Source: Nonomuraea soli (GTDB lineage Bacteria > Actinomycetota > Actinomycetes > Streptosporangiales > Streptosporangiaceae). From it: a stretch of DNA of 64,000 nt. Positions 32,248-40,122 of the stretch are shown here, one piece after another. The notes below the pieces were generated by a model. That model did not search any database. It was not told the origin of the DNA and saw nothing but the letters and a program-made list of their open reading frames with translations. Where the stretch lies: positions 620,001 to 684,000 of the forward strand of contig NZ_JACDUR010000006.1 in NCBI RefSeq assembly GCF_013761175.1, given 5' to 3'. The position numbers were made by a program, and so were the translations under genes. The number at the start of each line of letters is the position of its first letter. Position 1 is the first letter of the stretch.

Positions 32248-34256
32248 CCTATCCGGACGCCGAGCGCCTGCCGATCGTGGACGACCTTCACGGCCACCTC
32301 GTCCACGACCCCTACCGCTGGCTGGAGGAGCACGACAGCCCGCGGACGCGGGCGTGGCTGGCCGCCCAGGAGGAGCTCTGGAGGGCGCGGGCCGAGGCGC
32401 TGCCCTGGCGCGAGCGGTTCCGTGAGCGCCTGGGCGAGCTGGGCAGGGTCGGCACGGTGAGCCCTCCGCTGTGGCGCGGCGGGCACTGCTTCACCACGCG
32501 GCGCATGCCGTACGAGGAACATCCCGTCCTCCTGCGCGACGACCGGGTGCTCCTGGACCCGATGCGGCTGGACCCGTCCGGGGTGACCACGCTCGACGAG
32601 TGGCAGCCCGACCACGATGGCGCGCTGGTCGCCTACCAGCTGTCGCGCCGCGGCGACGAGCGCTCCGAGCTGCACGTCATGGACGCGGCCACGGGGGAAG
32701 CCGTGGAGGGCCCGATCGGCGGCTGCCGGTATTCCCCGGTGGCGTGGCTGCCGGGACGGCGGGCCTTCTGCTACGTGCGCTTCCGCGAGGGCGTCTATCT
32801 GCACACGGTCGGCGACGGCAGGGACACGCCGCTGTTCGGCGTCGCGGCGGAAGCCACCTACGGTCTGGGTGTCAGCCCGGCGGGCGACTGGCTCACCGTC
32901 TCGGCCGCACCCGGACCCGCCGCGCCGAACGAGCTGTGGCTGATCAACATGGCGACCGGCGAGCAGCGGCTCGTCCAGAAGGCGGGCCTGGCCAGGAGCG
33001 CGGCGGTGGTCGGCCTCGACGGGCTGCTGTACGTGGCGACCGACCACGAGGCGCCCAGGGGCCGCCTGTGCGTCGCCGACCTGGAGGCCCCGGAGCGGTG
33101 GCGCGAGCTCGTCGCCGAGGAGCCGGACTCGGTGCTGCGCGGCTTCACCATCCTGTCCGGCGGGCGGCTGCTGGTCTCGCGGGTACGGCACGCGGTGGCG
33201 GAGATCGGCGTGCACGACCTGGCCACGGGCGGGCCGCTCGGCCAGGTCGCCCTGCCCGGCCGTGGCGCGGTCGGACCTTTGACCGTGCGCCCCGAGGGCG
33301 GGCACGAGGCCTGGTTCACCTACACCGACGCGGTCTCCCCGCCGGCGGTGTGGCGCTACGACGCGCGCACCGGCCGCGCCGATCTGTGGGCCGCGCCTGC
33401 GGGCGGGACGCGTCCCTCCGGGGTGGAGAGCCGCCAGCTCACCTGCGTCTCGGCCGACGGCACCCAGGTCCGGATGATCGTCGTGGCAGGCCCTTCCGGC
33501 GGCGGGCCGCGCCCGACCCTGCTGGCCGGGTACGGAGGCTTCGGCCTGACCCTGCTGCCCGGTTACGCGGCCGACTCCCTGGCCTGGGTGGAGGCGGGCG
33601 GCGTGCTGGCCGTGGCCGGCATCAGGGGCGGCGGCGACGAGGGGGAGGAGTGGCACCGCCAGGGCATGCGGGAGTGCAAGCAGAACAGCTTCGACGACTT
33701 CGCCGCGGCGGCCGGGAAGCTCGTCGCCGACGGCTGGACCACCCCCGACCGGCTGGCGTTGTGGGGGGAGTCGAACGGCGGCCTGCTGGTGGGCGCCATG
33801 CTCACCCAGCGTCCCGAGCTGTTCGCCGCCGCCGTGTGCGCCGCGCCGATCCTCGACATGGCACGCTACGAGCGTTCGGGCCTGGGTGCGGCCTGGCGCC
33901 GGGAGTACGGCTCGGCGGAGATCCCCGAGGAGCTGGCCTGGCTGATGGGCTACTCGCCCTACCACCGGGTGGAGCGGGGCGTGCCGTACCCTCCGGTGTT
34001 GTTCACCGTCTCCGGCGGCGACACCCGCGTCGACCCCCTGCACGCCAGGAAGATGTGCGCCGCCCTCCAGTGGTCGGGCGCCCGTGAGGTGCTGCTGCGC
34101 CACGAGCCGGACGTGGGGCACGGCGCGCGCGCCGTCAGCCGGTCGGTCGAGCTGGCCGCGGACGCGCTCGCCTTCCTGGCGCACCACACCGGGTTGTCAG
34201 ATCCATCCCGCCTCGCGGGCGATGCGGACGGCGTCGACGCTGCTGCGGGCGCCTAG
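32244..34256 (+). CDS. Prolyl oligopeptidase (S9A), likely lanthipeptide leader protease
   Basis: 670 aa, close to the family's ~700. N-terminal 'VHDPYRWLEEHDSPRTRAWL' leads into a seven-bladed propeller. The C-terminal hydrolase has Ser510 in 'GESNGG', Asp597 in 'GGDTRVDP' and His626 in 'DVGHGARA'. There is no signal peptide, so it is cytosolic. POP enzymes cut short peptides after proline; FlaP of the flavipeptin class III cluster is a POP that removes the leader. Co-transcription here, with a 4-bp overlap, and Pro12 in the precursor leader support the same job. The last ~20 residues run past the conserved end and overlap the convergent response regulator by 60 bp. Confidence 0.9.
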   Translation: MTYPDAERLPIVDDLHGHLVHDPYRWLEEHDSPRTRAWLAAQEELWRARAEALPWRERFRERLGELGRVGTVSPPLWRGGHCFTTRRMPYEEHPVLLRDDRVLLDPMRLDPSGVTTLDEWQPDHDGALVAYQLSRRGDERSELHVMDAATGEAVEGPIGGCRYSPVAWLPGRRAFCYVRFREGVYLHTVGDGRDTPLFGVAAEATYGLGVSPAGDWLTVSAAPGPAAPNELWLINMATGEQRLVQKAGLARSAAVVGLDGLLYVATDHEAPRGRLCVADLEAPERWRELVAEEPDSVLRGFTILSGGRLLVSRVRHAVAEIGVHDLATGGPLGQVALPGRGAVGPLTVRPEGGHEAWFTYTDAVSPPAVWRYDARTGRADLWAAPAGGTRPSGVESRQLTCVSADGTQVRMIVVAGPSGGGPRPTLLAGYGGFGLTLLPGYAADSLAWVEAGGVLAVAGIRGGGDEGEEWHRQGMRECKQNSFDDFAAAAGKLVADGWTTPDRLALWGESNGGLLVGAMLTQRPELFAAAVCAAPILDMARYERSGLGAAWRREYGSAEIPEELAWLMGYSPYHRVERGVPYPPVLFTVSGGDTRVDPLHARKMCAALQWSGAREVLLRHEPDVGHGARAVSRSVELAADALAFLAHHTGLSDPSRLAGDADGVDAAAGA

Positions 34257-34802
34257 TTTCATGCGCGTGCGGCTGAGGTGGTTGCGGACGGTGCCGTGGG
34301 CCAGGAAGAGCTGCCTGGCGATCTCGCCGACGGACGAGCCCTTGGCCGAGGCGGCGAGCACGTCCAGCTCGCGCGCGGACAGCGGCGCCTGAGGCGTCGT
34401 CATGGCGGCGATGGCCAGGGTGGAGTCGACCACCCGGCCGCCGCCGGCGACCTTGCGGATGGAGTCGGCCAGCTGGCCGGGCGGGGCGTCCTTGGCCATG
34501 AACCCGCCCACGTTGGCGTCGAGGGCGCGCTTGAGCATGCCTGGCGTGCCGATGCCGGTGAGGATCAGCACGCCGCAGCCCGGCAGCTCCTCGTGGAGCT
34601 CCCTGGCGGCCTCGAGACCGTCCCTGCCGGGCATGGACAGGTCCAGCACGGCGACGTCGGGCTTGCTGGCGCGGGCCGCCGCCAGGACGCGGTCGCCCCT
34701 GTCCACCTCGGCGACCACCTCGATGTCGTCCTCGAACGACAGGAGGGCGACGATGGCGCCACGGACGAGTTCCATGTCCTCTGCGAGCAACGTGCGGATC
34801 AC
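34197..34802 (-). CDS. NarL/LuxR-family response regulator flanking lanthipeptide operon
   Basis: 201 aa. The receiver domain has Asp54 in 'VAVLDLSMPG', the acidic pair near residue 9 and Lys in 'FMAKDAPPG'. The C-terminal HTH is 'LSARELDVLAASAKGSSVGE' with 'LFLAHGTVRNHLSRTRMKLG'. It resembles DesR/RamR-type regulators. It is convergent to the operon and 8 kb from the only histidine kinase in the window, at the opposite border. The pair probably acts together to control the cluster. Confidence 0.9.
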   Translation of the reverse strand: MIRTLLAEDMELVRGAIVALLSFEDDIEVVAEVDRGDRVLAAARASKPDVAVLDLSMPGRDGLEAARELHEELPGCGVLILTGIGTPGMLKRALDANVGGFMAKDAPPGQLADSIRKVAGGGRVVDSTLAIAAMTTPQAPLSARELDVLAASAKGSSVGEIARQLFLAHGTVRNHLSRTRMKLGARSSVDAVRIAREAGWI

Positions 34803-35070
34803 TGGGGTCCTCTGGTTTCGCCGAGTACTGATGGGGCTAACTCCTGACTAGCCTGTCAAGTATTGAAAAGCCAGTGATTACCGTCAATACGTCTATAAAT
34901 GGCGAATTGGGCAATAGGGAGTGGAGTTGTGGAGTCGACAAATCCATGCGGAACCGAAATTCGGGTGACCGGAAAGAGGGAGTCAGGGGTCGTCTCGCGA
35001 CGGGATATGGCATAGTCTCCGCGATACCGGGCATATCGGGGGCCCCTCCTTCCCCTGTGAGGTGCTGCGC

Positions 35071-36141
35071 ATGATCTCTCCGCGTCGGACCGTTTATCGC
35101 CTGCTCTACGGCACGCGCTACGACAAGGTCCCGTGGGGCCAGCGTGTCTACGTACGGCCGGGTGAACGCCAGGTCCGCGAGTTCCAGTGGCGGCTACTGC
35201 TGCGCAGAGCGCCGGTGATCTCCCTGGACGACTACAGAAAACGTATTCCCCTCGGCGAGATCGAGGAGTTCCTGAGCTGCATGATGTGCGGAGAATCGCG
35301 CCAGCAGCCGCTGTTCGAGCCCACCGGCGGCAAGGGCTGGCGTTACCACGTCGTGCGCTGCCCCTCCTGCGGATTCCTCTACCGCAATCCGAACGTGCGC
35401 CCGGAACGCCTGGGCGACCTGTACGCCAACAGCTACAGCAAGTTCCTCACCGGCGATTACGCCGAGAACCGCCAGCGCCGCTACCGCCTGGTCATGGAGA
35501 GCTTCACCCCGGTCTTCGACGACGGCACCGGCCGCCGCCTGCTGGACTTCGGCTGCGGCGCCGGCCTGTTCCTGCAACTGGCCGAGCAGCGCGGCTTCGA
35601 CGCGGTCGGGGTCGACCTGTCGCCCGACTCCGTCCAGCAGGCCAACGAGCGCCTGCAGAAGGCCAAGGCCTACTTCGGCGCCCCCGGCGACGTGCCGGAG
35701 ATCGCCGCGGGCGGCTTCGACGTCGTCACCCTGTGGTCGGTCCTGGCGCATCTGCCCAGGCCGCTGGAGGACTTCGCGACCTTCCGCCGGCTGCTCGCCC
35801 CCGGCGGCGTGCTGATGATCCTCACCGTCAACGCCAGGTCACTGTTGCTGAAGGCCTACGGCTCCACGTGGAGCGGCTTCACCAAGAACCACCTGATGTT
35901 CTACTCCAGCCGGACCCTGCCGGCCCTGCTGCGCCGGACGGGGTTCGCGGGCGTCGCCTACGCCCCGCACTACGGCGACACCGTCGAGGCGGGCACCACG
36001 CGCCTGTCGCCGCAGCTGAAGGAACGCCTGGAGCGCAACGTGCGCCGCAGCGACGGCGGCAACATGATGCGCGCCATCGCCTTCGCCGACGACGAGGCCG
36101 TCGCCAGGTGGGGCGACAAACTCAAGATCCACAAGCTCTAG
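35071..36141 (+). CDS. SAM-dependent methyltransferase with N-terminal zinc-ribbon-like region
   Basis: 356 aa from ATG 35071, with GTGAGGT 8 nt upstream; GTG 35062 is an alternative. Residues ~70-110 contain paired Cys motifs ('CMMCGES' and 'RCPSCGFLY') that probably bind zinc. The Rossmann methyltransferase core has motif I 'LLDFGCGAGLFL' and 'GVDLSPDSVQQANERL', then 'LWSVLAHLPRPLEDF'. It resembles methyltransferases acting on sugars or carriers in glycan or antibiotic pathways; the substrate is unknown. A 268-bp, relatively AT-rich region separates it from the response regulator. The last 4 bp overlap the convergent SDR gene. Confidence 0.85.
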   Translation: MISPRRTVYRLLYGTRYDKVPWGQRVYVRPGERQVREFQWRLLLRRAPVISLDDYRKRIPLGEIEEFLSCMMCGESRQQPLFEPTGGKGWRYHVVRCPSCGFLYRNPNVRPERLGDLYANSYSKFLTGDYAENRQRRYRLVMESFTPVFDDGTGRRLLDFGCGAGLFLQLAEQRGFDAVGVDLSPDSVQQANERLQKAKAYFGAPGDVPEIAAGGFDVVTLWSVLAHLPRPLEDFATFRRLLAPGGVLMILTVNARSLLLKAYGSTWSGFTKNHLMFYSSRTLPALLRRTGFAGVAYAPHYGDTVEAGTTRLSPQLKERLERNVRRSDGGNMMRAIAFADDEAVARWGDKLKIHKL

Positions 36142-36899
36142 ACCAGGGTGAGGCCGCCATCGACGGCCAGCACCTGGCCGGTGATGTAGGAAGCCTCCCG
36201 CGACAGCAGGAAGACCGCCGCGCTCGCCACCTCCCAGGCGGTGCCTTGACGGCCCATCGGGACGCGCACCCTGCCCCGGTGCTTCCAGTGGCGGGAGGCC
36301 TCGCGGCCGAGCGGCGTGTCGATCAGGCCTGGCGCGATCAGGTTCGAGCGCACGCCCAGCCCCGCGCCCTCCAGCGCCACGTGCCTGGTCAGCCCGACGA
36401 GCCCGGCCTTCGAGGCGTCGTAGGCCGGGATCAGGCTCCCCGGGCGCAGGCCCGCCACCGAGCCGATGAAGACGATCGAGCCGCCCTCGCCCAGCAGCGG
36501 CAGCGCCGCCTTGCAGATCAGGAAGTGCGCGCGGAGGTTGACCGCGAAGACGCGGTCCCACTCCTCGGCGCTCGTCCCGGCCAGCGCGAAACCGGCGCCG
36601 ATCCCCGCGTTGAGCACGATCCCGTCGATCGCCCCCGCCCGGCCCGGCAGCGCCTCGCACTGCCCGGCGTCGGCCAGGTCGGCCGTGATCACCTCGGCCG
36701 TGCCGCCCTCCTTGCGGGCCAGCTCGGCGCTCTGCCCGGCCGCCGCCTCGTCGACGTCGGCGCAGATCACGTGGGCGCCCTCGCGCGCCGCCGCCACCGC
36801 GATCGCCCTGCCGTTGCCGACCGGGGGATCGGGCTCGTCGCTCGGCCGGGTGCCCGCGCCGACGACCAGGATGCGTCTGTCTACCAAGCGACCGCTCAT
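36138..36899 (-). CDS. SDR-family oxidoreductase
   Basis: 253 aa from ATG 36899, preceded by TATCGT and 7 nt; the upstream open frame overlaps another gene and is rejected. The Rossmann start reads 'ILVVGAGTRPSDEPDPPVG', a longer and less usual glycine loop than TGxxxGxG. 'LNAGIG', 'FIGSVAG' (Ser), and 'YDASKAG' (Tyr-x-x-x-Lys) are intact, and the C-terminus 'QVLAVDGGLT' is typical. It is an NAD(P)-dependent alcohol/ketone enzyme. It is divergent from the CMD gene with 19 bp between start codons. Confidence 0.88.
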   Translation of the reverse strand: MSGRLVDRRILVVGAGTRPSDEPDPPVGNGRAIAVAAAREGAHVICADVDEAAAGQSAELARKEGGTAEVITADLADAGQCEALPGRAGAIDGIVLNAGIGAGFALAGTSAEEWDRVFAVNLRAHFLICKAALPLLGEGGSIVFIGSVAGLRPGSLIPAYDASKAGLVGLTRHVALEGAGLGVRSNLIAPGLIDTPLGREASRHWKHRGRVRVPMGRQGTAWEVASAAVFLLSREASYITGQVLAVDGGLTLV

Positions 36900-36906
36900 G
36901 TGCGCG

Positions 36907-36912
36907 ACGATA
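36907..36912 (-). promoter_or_regulatory. Shared -10 region of divergent SDR and CMD genes
   Basis: TATCGT on the minus strand lies 7 nt before SDR ATG 36899. The nearly coincident plus-strand hexamer GACGAT (36906-36911) lies 7 nt before CMD ATG 36919. The two polymerase sites overlap, so the genes would be transcribed one at a time. Confidence 0.45.
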
Positions 36913-36918
36913 GCGACC

Positions 36919-37404
36919 ATGCAACCCCGTGTGGAGCCCCTCCCTCCGGCAGAACGCACCGGATTCGCCGCCAAGAACCCGCTCAACGTCTTCACCACGC
37001 TGGCCAGGCACCCCAAGCTCTTCGAGGCCTGGCTCGGCTTCGGCGGGGCGCTGCTGTACGGCACGCTGCCCGCCCGCGACCGCGAGCTGGCCATCCTGCG
37101 CACCGCCCGCAACCGGGACTGCGCCTACGAGTGGGCCCATCATGTGCGGCTCGCGCGGGAGGCCGGGCTGAGCGAGGAGGAGATCTCCTCGGTACGGCAC
37201 GACGGCGCCGGGCTCACCCCCGGGGACCTGCTGATCCTGCGCGCCGCCGACGAACTGCACGCCGACGGCGACCTGACCGACGAGACCTGGTCCGAGCTGT
37301 GCGAGCGCTACGACGAGACCGGCCGCATCGAGCTGGTCATGCTCGTCGCCCACTACGACATGCTCTCGCGCGTGCTGACCACCTTCCGCGTGCAGCTGGA
37401 GTGA
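36919..37404 (+). CDS. Carboxymuconolactone decarboxylase family protein
   Basis: 161 aa. The CMD/AhpD-like core reads 'LARHPKLFEAWLGFGG', 'LPARDRELAILRTA' and 'CAYEWAHHVRLAREAGLS'. The site usually holding CxxC has only one Cys (CAYEWAHH), so a thiol-peroxidase role is unlikely. Homologues often accompany SDRs in catabolic clusters and are called 4-carboxymuconolactone decarboxylase-like without proof. It is divergent from the SDR and appears leaderless. Confidence 0.85.
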   Translation: MQPRVEPLPPAERTGFAAKNPLNVFTTLARHPKLFEAWLGFGGALLYGTLPARDRELAILRTARNRDCAYEWAHHVRLAREAGLSEEEISSVRHDGAGLTPGDLLILRAADELHADGDLTDETWSELCERYDETGRIELVMLVAHYDMLSRVLTTFRVQLE

Positions 37405-37428
37405 TAGCCCGGTGGTGACCCACGCGGC

Positions 37429-38448
37429 TCAGGGGACGATCATCGTCACCCCGGGCACCGAGCCCAGCTCGGCCAGCGCCTTGCCCGCCTCCTCCAGCCC
37501 GATCGTGCGCGTGATGAGCCGGTCCGGCCGCAGCGTGCCCGCCAGGATGAGCTCCAGCATCGCCGGATAGGCGTGAGCGGCCATGCCGTGGCTGCCGAGG
37601 ATCTCCAGCTCCCAGCTGAGCACCCGCCCCATCGGCAACGCCGTCGGACCGCCCGTCAGCACCCCGACCTGCACGTGGCGGCCGCGCCTGCGCAGGCTCT
37701 CGATGGAGGCGGAGGCGGTGGCCGCGCTGCCCAGGGCGTCGAGCGACAGGTGGGCGCCGCCCCCGGTCAGCTCCATCACCCGCGCGGGCGCGTCACCCGC
37801 GTCGACCAGGTGGACCGCCCCGGCCTCCCCGGCCAGGCGCAGCGCCTCGGCGTTGACGTCGACCGCCACCACCCGCGCTCCGGCCGCCGCCGCGATCATC
37901 ACCGCCGACAGGCCCACCCCGCCACAGCCGTACACCGCCACCCACTCGCCGGGACGGACCCGGCCGACCTGCGTCACCGCCCGGAAGGCCGTCGCGAAGC
38001 GGCAGCCCACCGAGGCCGCCGTGCCGTACGAGATCTCGTCGGGCAGGGCGACCAGGTTGAGGTCGGCGTGGTCGATCGCGACCAGGTCGGCGAAGGAACC
38101 CCAGTGGTGGAAGCCCGGCTGGGTCTGGCGCTCGCAGACCTGCTGCTCGCCCATGGCGCACGACGCGCAGGAACCGCAGGCGCAGATGAACGGGACCGTC
38201 ACCCGCGCACCCGGCCGCCACGCGCGCACCTCGGAGCCGACCTCCTCCACCACTCCTGCCAGCTCGTGGCCGGGCACGTGGGGAAGGGAGGTGATGTCGG
38301 AGTCGTGGCCGTGCCAGCCGTGCCAGTCGCTGCGGCACAGGCCCGTCGCCCTGACCCGGATCACCGCTCCGTGCGGGGCCGGGGAGGGGTCGGGCACCTG
38401 GCGCACCTCCAGGTCGCCGCCGAACCGGTCATAGATCACTGCGCGCAT
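37429..38448 (-). CDS. Zinc-dependent alcohol dehydrogenase
   Basis: 339 aa, medium-chain dehydrogenase. The catalytic zinc site is Cys in 'GLCRSDWHGW' and 'HVPGHELAGVVEEVG'. The structural zinc loop has four Cys in 'CACGSCASCAMGEQQVC'. The nucleotide fold has 'VAVYGCGGVGLSAVMIA' with Asp in 'VVAVDVN', suggesting NAD+. It oxidises alcohols to aldehydes or ketones in the cytosol. Its start lies 20 bp inside the 3' end of the upstream regulator gene, so the two are co-transcribed. Confidence 0.92.
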   Translation of the reverse strand: MRAVIYDRFGGDLEVRQVPDPSPAPHGAVIRVRATGLCRSDWHGWHGHDSDITSLPHVPGHELAGVVEEVGSEVRAWRPGARVTVPFICACGSCASCAMGEQQVCERQTQPGFHHWGSFADLVAIDHADLNLVALPDEISYGTAASVGCRFATAFRAVTQVGRVRPGEWVAVYGCGGVGLSAVMIAAAAGARVVAVDVNAEALRLAGEAGAVHLVDAGDAPARVMELTGGGAHLSLDALGSAATASASIESLRRRGRHVQVGVLTGGPTALPMGRVLSWELEILGSHGMAAHAYPAMLELILAGTLRPDRLITRTIGLEEAGKALAELGSVPGVTMIVP

Positions 38449-39277
38449 CCTGAGAGCTTAGAGTCAGCTCCCTCAGCCGGCGCAAGGCGAGGTGGGAGGG
38501 TGATCCCGGTTCGGCGGTGTAGAGCACCAGGCGCAGGTCGTCGCGGTCGGGCACCGGCATCATCTGGCAGATCACATCGATCTGTCCCACCTTCGGGTGG
38601 ACGAGCCGCTTGTTCTGGTTGCGGCGCAGCTCGACCTCGTGTTCCGCCCACAGCCGGGCGAACGCCGGGCTCAGCGCGATCATCTCGGTGACCAGCGCGT
38701 TGATCTCCGGGTCGTCGGGATAGCGCCCGTGCGCGGCCCGCAGGTCGGCGACGGAGGCGCGGGCGAAGGCCAGCTGGTCCTCGTTCTCGAAATGGTCGGT
38801 GTGGGCGTACAGGAAGCACCAGCGGATGACGTTCAGGTCGTTGCCCGGCGACATCTCCAGGTCGCCCAGCAGGGCGCTGCCCAGCGGGTTGAAGGCGACG
38901 ATGTTGTAGGCGGCGTCCAGCACGTAGGCGGGCACCTCCTCCAGGAACGACAGCAGGTGCAGCATGCTCGCGGGCACCTCGTTGCTGCGCCTGCTGGGCC
39001 CGACGGGATGGCCTCCCAGCAGGAACAGGTGGGCACGCTCGTCCTGCGACAACATCAGCGCCCTGGACAGCGCGTTCAGCACCTGGCGCGAGGGGTGCGG
39101 CCCGCGGGCCTGCTCCAGGCGGATGTAGTAGTCGATCGAGATGCCCGCCAGCTGGGCGACCTCCTGGCGGCGCAGGCCGGGCGTGCGGCGGCGTTCGCCT
39201 CCAGGAAGGCCGGCCTCCTGGGGGGTGAGGCGTTCGCGCCTGCTGCGGAGGAATGCGGCGAGCTCGTCCCGTTTCAT
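38429..39277 (-). CDS. XRE/MmyB-type transcriptional regulator
   Basis: 282 aa from ATG 39277 with GGAGG just upstream. The N-terminal HTH contains 'TPGLRRQEVAQLAGISIDYY' and 'LEQARGPHPSRQVLNALSRA'. The C-terminal MmyB-like ligand domain contains 'VLDAAYNIVAFNPLGSALLG' and 'RASVADLRAAHGRYPDDPE'. Such regulators usually control a neighbouring SDR or dehydrogenase. Here it overlaps the alcohol dehydrogenase on one side and is divergent from an SDR on the other, so both are likely targets. Confidence 0.9.
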   Translation of the reverse strand: MKRDELAAFLRSRRERLTPQEAGLPGGERRRTPGLRRQEVAQLAGISIDYYIRLEQARGPHPSRQVLNALSRALMLSQDERAHLFLLGGHPVGPSRRSNEVPASMLHLLSFLEEVPAYVLDAAYNIVAFNPLGSALLGDLEMSPGNDLNVIRWCFLYAHTDHFENEDQLAFARASVADLRAAHGRYPDDPEINALVTEMIALSPAFARLWAEHEVELRRNQNKRLVHPKVGQIDVICQMMPVPDRDDLRLVLYTAEPGSPSHLALRRLRELTLSSQDARSDL

Positions 39278-39379
39278 GCCTCCATCTTCCGCCTTTTCGG
39301 CCGGATGAGGGTGGTACCGCCGGTCCCAGTCTCGGCAGGTCTCTCCCGGCCTTCGGCGCGCGCGAGCACCGTTGGCCCC

Positions 39380-40087
39380 ATGACGACAGCACTCATCACA
39401 GGCGCCAACAAGGGCATCGGATTCGAGATCGCGCGGCTGCTGGCCGAGCAGGGCGTCACCGCCATCGTGGGCGCGCGTGACGCCGAGCGCGGCAGGGAGG
39501 CGGCCGAGCGCCTCGGCCAGCCGTACGTCAGGATCGACGTCACCGACCCGGCGAGCGTGCAGGCGGCGGCCAAGTGGATCGAGGAGGAGCACGGCGCGCT
39601 CGACATCCTCGTCAACAACGCCGGGATCCTCACCTGGCAGGACGACTTCCGGCCGAGCGCGACCCCGGCGGAGACCGTGCGGCAGACCTACGAGACCAAC
39701 GTGTTCGGCGTGATCACCGTGACCAACGCCATGCTGCCCCTGCTGCTCAAGGCCGAGGCGGCGCGCATCGTCAACCTCTCCAGCGGCCTGGGCTCCATGA
39801 CCCTCGCCCTGGACACCGAGTCGCCCACCTACCTGAGCAACTTCATGGCCTACAACTCCTCCAAGGCCGCGCTCAACATGGTCACCGTGTCGTACGCCAA
39901 GGAACTGGCCGGCACCGCCGTCAAGGTCAACGCCGCCGACCCCGGCTACTGCGCCACCGACCTGAACCACCACTCGGGGCCGCGCAGCGCCGAGCAGGGG
40001 GCCGCTACAGCCGTACGGCTGGCCACCCTCGACGCGGACGGGCCAACAGGTTCATACCAGTCGGACGATGGAGCTTTGCCCTGGTGA
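39380..40087 (+). CDS. SDR-family NAD(P)-dependent oxidoreductase
   Basis: 235 aa from ATG 39380; the frame is open far upstream but that part is antisense to the regulator. Classical SDR motifs: 'ALITGANKGIGFEIARLLAE', 'DILVNNAGIL', Ser in 'IVNLSSGLGS', and 'MAYNSSKAAL' (YxxxK). The C-terminus 'NAADPGYCATDLNHHSGPRS' matches the carbonyl-reductase-like group. It reduces small ketones or quinones with NADPH. Divergence from the MmyB-type regulator suggests control by it. Confidence 0.9.
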   Translation: MTTALITGANKGIGFEIARLLAEQGVTAIVGARDAERGREAAERLGQPYVRIDVTDPASVQAAAKWIEEEHGALDILVNNAGILTWQDDFRPSATPAETVRQTYETNVFGVITVTNAMLPLLLKAEAARIVNLSSGLGSMTLALDTESPTYLSNFMAYNSSKAALNMVTVSYAKELAGTAVKVNAADPGYCATDLNHHSGPRSAEQGAATAVRLATLDADGPTGSYQSDDGALPW

Positions 40088-40096
40088 GGTGTTGAA

Positions 40097-40122
40097 GCCT
40101 CCTGTGAGGTCAGAGAGGAGGC
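40097..40122 (+). promoter_or_regulatory. Hairpin hiding the ribosome site of the glutamate-cysteine ligase gene
   Basis: GCCTCCT (40097-40103) is perfectly complementary to AGGAGGC (40116-40122), which is the Shine-Dalgarno sequence touching ATG 40123. A 7-bp G/C-rich stem with a 12-nt loop would hold the ribosome site closed, allowing translational control or coupling to reading of the upstream gene. Confidence 0.5.

Noticed and set aside
34837..35034. 65-codon minus-strand frame between response regulator and methyltransferase
   Set aside because: Relatively AT-rich intergenic region with no ribosome site and no codon bias; better read as a promoter region.
38597..39379. Extension of the SDR frame 783 bp upstream of ATG 39380
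   Set aside because: It is antisense to the MmyB-type regulator, and the Rossmann motif begins right after ATG 39380.
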